A program made the position numbers and the translations under genes. DNA of 64,000 bases from Micromonospora sediminimaris. GTDB taxonomy: Bacteria > Actinomycetota > Actinomycetes > Mycobacteriales > Micromonosporaceae. Of this stretch, positions 58,636 through 64,000 are shown in pieces (within the stretch, counting starts at the first letter, position 1; each line of letters opens with the position of its first letter). The DNA is taken from NCBI GenBank assembly GCA_900112325.1, contig FOLJ01000003.1, positions 186,001 through 250,000 on the forward strand. Reading direction: 5' to 3'. The notes under the pieces are model-generated. The model saw nothing but the letters and a program-made list of their open reading frames with translations. It was not told the origin of the DNA and ran no database searches.

Positions 58636-60155
58636 CCGGCGAACAGGCTCCGCAGATCGCCCTTGCGCACCTTCCCGGACGCGGTCCGGGGAAGTTCGTC
58701 GACGACGACCACGTTCTTGGGCACCTTGTAACGGGCGACCCGGCCGTCGAGGAACTGCTGCACCGTCGCCGTGTCGACGGTGGCGTCCTCCCGCACCGTC
58801 ATGATCGCCCACGGCACCTCGCCCCACCGCGCGTCCGGTACGCCGATCACCGCCACGCCGGTCACCCCCTCGATCTCGCCGAGCAGGACTTCGATCTCGG
58901 CCGGGTAGATGTTCTCGCCCCCCGAGATGATCATGTCCTTGAGGCGGCCCGAGATGTAGAGGTAGCCGTCGGCGTCGAGGTATCCGAGGTCGCCGGAGCG
59001 GAACCAGCCGTCCGGGGTGAACGCCTCGGCCGTCGCCTCCGGCAGCAGGTGATAGCCGGGGAAGACGTTCGGGCCGCAGATCTGGATCTCACCGATGCCG
59101 TCGTCGGCGATCGGTGCGCCGTGTTCGTCGGCGATCCGCACGCTTGTGAAGAAGTGCGGCAGGCCCACGCTGCCCTGCTTGGCGCGGGTCATCGCCGGGG
59201 GCAGCGACGTCGCGCCCGGCGACGCCTCGGTCATGCCGTAGCCCTGCGAGAACGACAGGCCGCGTTCCTCGTAGGCGTTGAGGATGCGGGTGGGTACGGC
59301 CGAGCCACCGCAGGTCAGCTTGCGCAACGTCGACAGGTCGGTGGTGGCCCAGTTCGGGTGGTCGGCCATCAGTTGGTACGTGGTCGGCACGCCGCTGAGC
59401 ATGGTGACGCCGTGCCGCTCGATCTGGGCGAGCGCGCGTCCCGGCTCGAAGCCCTTCTCCAGCACCAGCGTGGCGCCCTTGAGGATGACCGGCAGCGCAC
59501 CCATGCCGAGGGACGCGACGTGGAACAACGGCGAGATCATCAGCGCGACGTCGGTCGACACGACGTCGTAGTCGACCACGCAGTTGAGCGCGACCCAGGT
59601 GAGGTTGCCATGGGTCAGCACGGCACCCTTGGCCCGTCCGGTCGTGCCCGAGGTGTAGATGATCGCGGCCGGGTCGTCCAGGCTCACCGCCACGGCAGCG
59701 TCGTCCATCACGGTCGTGCTCAGCAGCCGGGTAAGTCCCGGCCGGTCGGCCGTACCCTCCCCGGTGACGACAACGCGCGGGGACGGCCCGGTGCCGATGG
59801 CGGCGGCCACCCGCTCGCCGAACTCGGGATCGTGGATCAGCACCCGCGCGCCGCAGTCGGTGAGCACGTGGGCGACCTCGGGCGGCGCCAGCCGGGTGTT
59901 GATCGGCACGAAGACGGCGCCCAGCCGCGCCGCGCCGAACATCACCTGGAGGAAATCCGGACTGTTCTCGCCCAGGTAGGCCACCGCGTCGCCCCTGCCG
60001 ACGCCGAGCCGCCGCAGCAGGGCGGCGACCCGGTCGGTGCCGTCGGCGAACTGGCGGTACGTCACGGTGGAGCCCTCGCCGTGGACGAGGGCGAGCTTGT
60101 CGGGGGACTTGAGCCGGCGCTTGGCCAGCCAGGCACCGATTCCTTGTTCGTGCAT
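58632..60155 (-). CDS. AMP-forming acyl/aryl-CoA ligase
   Basis: This 507-residue enzyme activates a carboxylic acid to its CoA thioester with ATP through an acyl-adenylate. Motifs are Y-T-S-G-T-T-G-R-A-K-G (about residue 165), G-Y-G-M-T-E-A-S, Y-I-S-G-R-L-K-D-M-I and the C-terminal P-R-T-A-S-G-K-V with K495 as the catalytic lysine. It is the last gene of an operon with SDR, amidohydrolase and MaoC genes, 91 bp after MaoC. Substrate class cannot be read; fatty, benzoic or phenylacetic-type acids are possible. Confidence 0.88.
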   Translation of the reverse strand: MHEQGIGAWLAKRRLKSPDKLALVHGEGSTVTYRQFADGTDRVAALLRRLGVGRGDAVAYLGENSPDFLQVMFGAARLGAVFVPINTRLAPPEVAHVLTDCGARVLIHDPEFGERVAAAIGTGPSPRVVVTGEGTADRPGLTRLLSTTVMDDAAVAVSLDDPAAIIYTSGTTGRAKGAVLTHGNLTWVALNCVVDYDVVSTDVALMISPLFHVASLGMGALPVILKGATLVLEKGFEPGRALAQIERHGVTMLSGVPTTYQLMADHPNWATTDLSTLRKLTCGGSAVPTRILNAYEERGLSFSQGYGMTEASPGATSLPPAMTRAKQGSVGLPHFFTSVRIADEHGAPIADDGIGEIQICGPNVFPGYHLLPEATAEAFTPDGWFRSGDLGYLDADGYLYISGRLKDMIISGGENIYPAEIEVLLGEIEGVTGVAVIGVPDARWGEVPWAIMTVREDATVDTATVQQFLDGRVARYKVPKNVVVVDELPRTASGKVRKGDLRSLFAG

Positions 60156-60246
60156 CAGCGGTCTCCCGGTGGTGGAGGGTGGTGCGTCGATGCGTGGCCG
60201 GTCGGCGTGCCGGTGGCCGGTTGGCCGGCCGGCGTGCCGCTGGCTG

Positions 60247-60699
60247 TCAGGCGTAGAAGCGGTACAGGCCGCGGGCCACCACTGCGGGCTTGGTGCCGCC
60301 GTCGATCTCGATCGTCTGGTCGACGGCGATCTGGTAGCCCCCGGCCACCTCGACGACCTCGGCGACCGTCGCGGTCATGCGTACCCGCGAGCCGACCTTT
60401 ACCGGGGCCGGGAAGCGCACCTTGTCCAGGCCGTAGTTGACCTTCGTGGTGACCCCCTTCACGTCGAGCAGTTCGGTCCAGAAGGGCACCGCCAGCGAGA
60501 GCGTGAGGAAGCCGTGGGCGATGGGTGCGCCGAAGGGGCCGTTCTTCGCCCGCTCCGGGTCGACGTGGATCCACTGGTGGTCGTCGGTGGCGTCGGCGAA
60601 GAGGTTCACCTGGTCCTGAGTGACCGTCCGGTAGTCGGTGTAGCCGAGGTCGGTGCCGGCAAGGTCGGCGAGCTGTTCGTAGGTGATCGTCGTCGTCAT
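60247..60699 (-). CDS. MaoC-like enoyl-CoA hydratase
   Basis: This 150-residue hot-dog-fold protein has the hydratase-2 dyad in A-T-D-D-H-Q-W-I-H-V-D-P and the following G-P-F-G-A-P-I-A-H-G-F-L-T. It adds water to a 2-enoyl-CoA to give an (R)-3-hydroxyacyl-CoA. The SDR in the same operon could oxidise that product. It starts 16 bp after the amidohydrolase stop. Confidence 0.88.
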   Translation of the reverse strand: MTTTITYEQLADLAGTDLGYTDYRTVTQDQVNLFADATDDHQWIHVDPERAKNGPFGAPIAHGFLTLSLAVPFWTELLDVKGVTTKVNYGLDKVRFPAPVKVGSRVRMTATVAEVVEVAGGYQIAVDQTIEIDGGTKPAVVARGLYRFYA

Positions 60700-60715
60700 G
60701 AGCGTCCTCTCGTCG

Positions 60716-61597
60716 TCAGCTGGACAGGCGCAACAGCCGGACGGCGTTGTCCTTCAGGATGCCGGGAAGCACCTCGGGCTTGAGGTCGGTGGCGCGCACG
60801 TCCCGCAGCCAGCGGTCCGGGGTGAGCAGCGGGTAGTCGGTGCCGAACAGCACCCGGCGCTTGAGCAGCGAGTTGGCGTACCGCACCAGCTCGGCCGGGA
60901 AGTACTTCGGGCTCCAGCCGGACAGGTCGATCCAGGTGTTCGGCTTGTGGGTGGCCACCGACAGCGCCTCGTCCTGCCAGGGCACCGACGGGTGGGCCAT
61001 GATGATCTGGAGGTCGGGGAACTCGGCCGCGACGGGGTCGAGCAGCATCGGGTTCGACAGGCCGAGCCGGAAGCCGTAGCCGCCCGGCATCCCGGCACCG
61101 ATGCCGGTCTGCCCGGTGTGGAACAGCGCCGGCACGCCGGCCTTTTCGAGCAGGCCCCACAGCGGGGCGTACTGCTCGTCGCTCGGATCGAAGCCCTGCA
61201 CCGTGGGATGGAACTTGAAGCCGCGTACGCCCTCGTCCTCGATCAGCCGACTGGCGAGGTCGAGCGCCGCCGCCCCGGTGCGCGGGTCGACCGACCCGAA
61301 CGGGATCAGGACGTCGGCGTGCTCCGTCGCGGCGCGGGCGATCTCCACGCTCGACAGCGGCTGGTGCGCCAACTGGGTGCGGGCGTCCACCGTGAACACG
61401 ACTGCCGCCATCTGGCGTTCCCGGTAGTACTGCGCCACCGCCTCGATCGCCGGGCGCGGCCCGTCGGCCTTGAAGTACTTCGACACCGCCGCCACCAGGT
61501 CGTCGGGCAGCGAGTTGTGGCCGTGCTCGTCGACCTCGATGTGCACGTGCATGTCGATCGCGGTGACGGCGTCGAGGTCGATGGCGGGTTGGTACAT
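60716..61597 (-). CDS. ACMSD-like amidohydrolase (metal-dependent decarboxylase or hydrolase)
   Basis: The 293-residue TIM-barrel protein has the metal site of the ACMSD/amidohydrolase-2 family: H17-V-H19 at the start, a central G-F-K-F-H-P, L-F-H-T-G-Q, M-A-H-P-S and F-G-T-D-Y-P with the last aspartate. Members remove CO2 from aromatic or ring-derived acids, or open lactones. The start at 61597 is chosen because the barrel begins right after it, although the ribosome site (GAAAG) is weak. It sits between the SDR and MaoC genes. Confidence 0.83.
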   Translation of the reverse strand: MYQPAIDLDAVTAIDMHVHIEVDEHGHNSLPDDLVAAVSKYFKADGPRPAIEAVAQYYRERQMAAVVFTVDARTQLAHQPLSSVEIARAATEHADVLIPFGSVDPRTGAAALDLASRLIEDEGVRGFKFHPTVQGFDPSDEQYAPLWGLLEKAGVPALFHTGQTGIGAGMPGGYGFRLGLSNPMLLDPVAAEFPDLQIIMAHPSVPWQDEALSVATHKPNTWIDLSGWSPKYFPAELVRYANSLLKRRVLFGTDYPLLTPDRWLRDVRATDLKPEVLPGILKDNAVRLLRLSS

Positions 61598-61620
61598 GAT
61601 GGGAACTTTCGTCCGGCGGG

Positions 61621-62547
61621 TCAGGAGCCTGCGGTCTTGAACTCCTCGGGGAGTTCCGGGAACCGCTCGCCGACGCTCTGCAGCGCCCCGGCGAACGTCG
61701 CCGGCCAGGCTTCGAGCAGAGCATCGTACGTCCAGCCGCCCTCGCGGTGGGCGGTAAGCGCCGCCTCCGGGTGGGTCCAGACCTGGAGCCGGTCGCCGCC
61801 CACCCCGATCACCTGACCGGTGACGCCGCCGGCCGCGTCGGAGCCGAGGAACGCGATGAGCCCGGCGACGTCGTCCGCCGTGCCGAAGCCGAGATCGTGC
61901 CGGAAGAACGCCGGCATCGGCTCGCCCTGCTCGGCCGCCTGCACGGCGGCGGCGAAGTAGGGAACGGTGGCGGTCATGGCGGTCGCGGCCACCGGGACCA
62001 CGGTGTTGGCGGTGATGCCGGCCCGCTTGAGCTCCAGCGCCCAGGTGCGCGTCATGCCGACGATGCCCGCCTTGGCGGCGGCGTAGTTGGTCTGGCCGAA
62101 ATTGCCCCGCTGACCGGTGGGGGAGCCGATGCAGATGATGCGCCCACCCTCGCCGGCCGCCCGCATGTGTTGCACCGCCGCGCGCACGGTGGTGAAGGTG
62201 CCGCGCAGGTGCACGTTGATGACGGTGTCGAAGTCCTCGTCGGTCATCTTCCACAGCACGGTGTCGCGTAGCACACCGGCGTTGGTGACCAGGATGTCGA
62301 GTCGACCGAAGGTCTCGACGGCGGCAGCGACCAACCGCTCGGCGGTCTCCGTCGGGCCTACCGGAGCGACCACCGCGGCGGCCCGGCCACCGAGCGCCTC
62401 GATCGACGCGACGGCGTCGGCAGTGGTCTGCGCGTCGACATCGTTCACCACCACGGCGGCGCCCTGCCGGGCGAGCTCCTGCGCGTACGCGAGGCCGAGA
62501 CCGCGGCCGGATCCGGTGACGATGGCGACCTTGCCGTCCAGGGACAT
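61621..62547 (-). CDS. Short-chain dehydrogenase of the 3-hydroxyacyl-CoA type
   Basis: The 308-residue NAD(P)-dependent oxidoreductase has T-G-S-G-R-G-L-G (about 11-18), N-A-G in the fourth strand, and the catalytic S-N-Y-K set in I-G-S-P-T and Y-A-A-A-K. W-K-M-T-D-E-D-F-D and the extended C-terminal part resemble the (R)-specific 3-hydroxyacyl-CoA dehydrogenase part of MFE-2. ATG 62547 has AAGGAG upstream; 19 further in-frame codons are unlikely. It heads the four-gene operon. Confidence 0.87.
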   Translation of the reverse strand: MSLDGKVAIVTGSGRGLGLAYAQELARQGAAVVVNDVDAQTTADAVASIEALGGRAAAVVAPVGPTETAERLVAAAVETFGRLDILVTNAGVLRDTVLWKMTDEDFDTVINVHLRGTFTTVRAAVQHMRAAGEGGRIICIGSPTGQRGNFGQTNYAAAKAGIVGMTRTWALELKRAGITANTVVPVAATAMTATVPYFAAAVQAAEQGEPMPAFFRHDLGFGTADDVAGLIAFLGSDAAGGVTGQVIGVGGDRLQVWTHPEAALTAHREGGWTYDALLEAWPATFAGALQSVGERFPELPEEFKTAGS

Positions 62548-62571
62548 GGAGAACTCCTTCGTGTTCACCCG

Positions 62572-62600
62572 ATCTGAGCACGGACCGTTGAAAATGTCAA
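62572..62600 (-). promoter_or_regulatory. Promoter of the SDR operon with MarR-type operator
   Basis: On the minus strand TTGACA (complement of 62595-62600), a 17-bp spacer and TCAGAT (complement of 62572-62577) form a strong promoter. The palindrome TTGAAAATGTCAA (62588-62600) covers the -35 box and would let the divergent MarR protein repress both genes. Confidence 0.7.
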
Positions 62601-62630
62601 TCATTGGTGAAACGCGCTACCATCGTCGCC

Positions 62631-63098
62631 ATGTCCGCTAGCGGGAAGACCCGGCTGCCGGGGCGGGACGCCCTGCGGGACAGCGTGCTCGGCGGTGACC
62701 TGGTATTTCTGCTGGCCCGCGCCAACGCGCTCACGCTCGCGGCGGCCAACGCCGCCCTCGCCGAGCACGGGCTCAAGGCACGGTCCTACTCCGTGCTCGC
62801 GCTGGCCGCCGACGGGGTTCGACCCACCCAGCGGGAGCTGGCCGAGTTCCTCCGCCTCGACCCGAGTCAGGTCGTCGCGCTTGTCGACGGGCTCGAACAG
62901 CGCCAGTTGGTGGAGCGCCGCACCGACCCCGCCGACCGGCGGGCCAACGTCCTCGTCGCGACCGACGCCGGCCGGGATCTGTTCGCCCGTGCCCAGCAGG
63001 CCGCCCGTGCCGTCGAGCTGGGCCTGCTGGCCCCGGTCACCCCCGAGGAGCACGAGCGGCTGGCCGGCCTGCTGCGCCTGCTCGCCTTTCCCGACTGA
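62631..63098 (+). CDS. MarR-family regulator of the SDR-CoA ligase operon
   Basis: The 155-residue repressor has a MarR winged helix with R-E-L-A-E-F-L-R-L-D-P-S-Q-V-V-A-L-V-D and the wing D-P-A-D-R-R-A-N-V. ATG 62631 lacks a ribosome site. TACCAT at 62618-62623 is a -10 candidate that puts the transcript start near the ATG, so the message may be leaderless; GTG 62607 is possible. Its divergent position and the shared palindrome suggest control of the catabolic operon, probably released by an acid or CoA-ester. Confidence 0.85.
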   Translation: MSASGKTRLPGRDALRDSVLGGDLVFLLARANALTLAAANAALAEHGLKARSYSVLALAADGVRPTQRELAEFLRLDPSQVVALVDGLEQRQLVERRTDPADRRANVLVATDAGRDLFARAQQAARAVELGLLAPVTPEEHERLAGLLRLLAFPD

Positions 63099-63151
63099 GC
63101 GCGGTCGGGGAGGCCCGCGACGAGCGAGCCTCCCCGACTACGCGCTGAGCC

Positions 63152-64000
63152 TCAGAAGCGGATCCAGGTGCCGACGAGCGGGCGCTGCCCGACGCCCGGT
63201 TTCGACCAGTCACAGACACCGTCGGGAAAGACCGCGCGCAGCCGCTGCCACTGCTCGGCGGTGAAGCGCACCCCGTACCCCGACTTGCGCAGCGGCTGAA
63301 GCTGGCACTTGAGCACCGCCGAGGTGGTCGGCCCGCCCGCCACCACCCGGGGATTGCGGTGGTACGGGTAGAGCTGGTTGCACCGGGCGTTCGGGTCGAG
63401 GGTCAGCCGCTCCACGATCCGCTCACCCTCGGGCGTGACACAGCCGTCGGCCAGGCCACGCGGCCGGGACAGCCGGGTGAGCGCGACGGCGTCGAGGTGC
63501 GGACGGGCCGCCGCGAGCCTGCCGCGCGCGGTCAGCCAGGCGTCCATGTCGGCCAGCGCCTGCTCCTGGATCGCCGCGCTGGCCGCGCCCGGCGGGCCGG
63601 TGACGCTGACGTGGTTGTCGGCGTTGCCGTTGGCCCGCACCAGCCGCTCCCGCATGGTCCAGGAGCGGAACCGGTCGTGGAAGTCGCCTGTCGGGTCGGT
63701 GTAGCCGCGCGTCTCGATGACCGGGGTCCAGCGCAGCCCGCCGTCGAACTGGTTGACCCGGCCGGTCGCGTACGCCCTGCTGATCGCCGCGACGTTCGCC
63801 GAGGTGCGCTGCGGCGTGCGGTTGCCCTCCACGTCCAGGCCGCCGATGCCCTCGTTGAGCCGGACGAACTGCTCCGGGCTGATCACGCCCGCCCGGAGCG
63901 TCGCCAGGCCGTACTGCACGCCGACGGTGTCCGGGATGATCGGCCGGCCGGCACCGGTCCTCGGGTCGACGCCGTAGACGTTCGAGACGAAATCCGCCAT
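63152..64000 (-). CDS. Secreted DUF6351-type protein, C-terminal part
   Basis: The frame is open through the window edge, so only the last 282 residues are seen; the methionine at 64000 is probably internal. The end (G-V-C-D-W-S-K-P-G-V-G, then T-W-I-R-F) and the spaced cysteines fit the DUF6351 family as I remember it: large secreted proteins with an alpha/beta-hydrolase-like core and no known role. The part seen contains W-T-M-R-E-R-L and C-N-Q-L-Y-P-Y-H-R-N-P-R motifs but no clear catalytic serine. An extracellular esterase-like function is possible. Confidence 0.6.
   Translation of the reverse strand: MADFVSNVYGVDPRTGAGRPIIPDTVGVQYGLATLRAGVISPEQFVRLNEGIGGLDVEGNRTPQRTSANVAAISRAYATGRVNQFDGGLRWTPVIETRGYTDPTGDFHDRFRSWTMRERLVRANGNADNHVSVTGPPGAASAAIQEQALADMDAWLTARGRLAAARPHLDAVALTRLSRPRGLADGCVTPEGERIVERLTLDPNARCNQLYPYHRNPRVVAGGPTTSAVLKCQLQPLRKSGYGVRFTAEQWQRLRAVFPDGVCDWSKPGVGQRPLVGTWIRF

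Noticed and set aside
60156..60246. Imperfect repeats GCCGGYCGGCGTGCCG between the MaoC and ligase genes
   Set aside because: Two short GC-rich near-copies in a 91-bp gap are expected by chance at this base composition, and no hairpin of clear strength forms.

Overview
The window comes from the chromosome of a high-GC actinomycete, most likely Micromonospora or another Micromonosporaceae member. The evidence is very strong third-position G/C bias, frequent GTG starts, ATGA/GTGA start-stop overlaps, probable leaderless genes, and many secreted enzymes with CBM2 and CBM13 modules. I found no tRNA, rRNA, CRISPR array, integrase or transposase gene.

Region 1 (1-32.4 kb) is a plant-polysaccharide utilisation region. 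It starts with the end of an L-rhamnose mutarotase gene, a Tat-exported GH95 glycosidase and a secreted esterase. Next come a ChvE/XylF-type sugar importer followed by a ROK regulator (5.4-10.8 kb), and an arabinose operon in the order araB-araD-ytfQRT-yjfF-araA (11-19.9 kb). A set of secreted glycosidases follows: GH43, GH43-CBM6-CBM13, GH27-CBM13, GH10-CBM2 and a GH127-type beta-L-arabinofuranosidase with two CBM13 modules. A LacI-family gene (26.5-27.5 kb) lies among them. Eight copies of a 14-bp LacI-type operator (consensus about TGTKANCGNTWWCA, most often TGTKANCGNTAACA) lie upstream of the two transport/catabolic operons and the glycosidase genes. I infer one local regulon: secreted enzymes strip L-arabinose and xylose from arabinoxylan, arabinan or arabinogalactan, two ABC importers take the sugars up, and AraA/B/D convert L-arabinose to D-xylulose 5-phosphate.

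Region 2 (32.5-43.1 kb) is mixed: an MFS transporter, a MarR-GNAT fusion, an M48-type membrane metalloprotease, a TetR/AidB-like acyl-CoA dehydrogenase pair, a secreted GH19 chitinase, a clan GH-A glycosidase with FN3 and CBM2, and a secreted cutinase that closely resembles actinobacterial PET-hydrolysing cutinases.

Region 3 (43.2-62.5 kb) is acyl/aryl-CoA catabolism with two importers. A probable two-subunit acyl-CoA dehydrogenase precedes a complete branched-chain-amino-acid-type ABC importer (livGFHMK order), a TetR regulator and a large LuxR ATPase regulator. A second importer of the SsuABC/NMT1 type is followed by a PaaX-like regulator. It converges on an oppositely oriented operon of SDR, ACMSD-like amidohydrolase, MaoC-like hydratase and AMP-forming CoA ligase, which is divergent from a MarR gene. 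The substrate is unknown, but the gene set points to import, CoA activation and breakdown of an organic (possibly aromatic) acid. The window ends inside a secreted DUF6351-type protein. All functions are assigned from motifs and remembered family features; no database search was possible.
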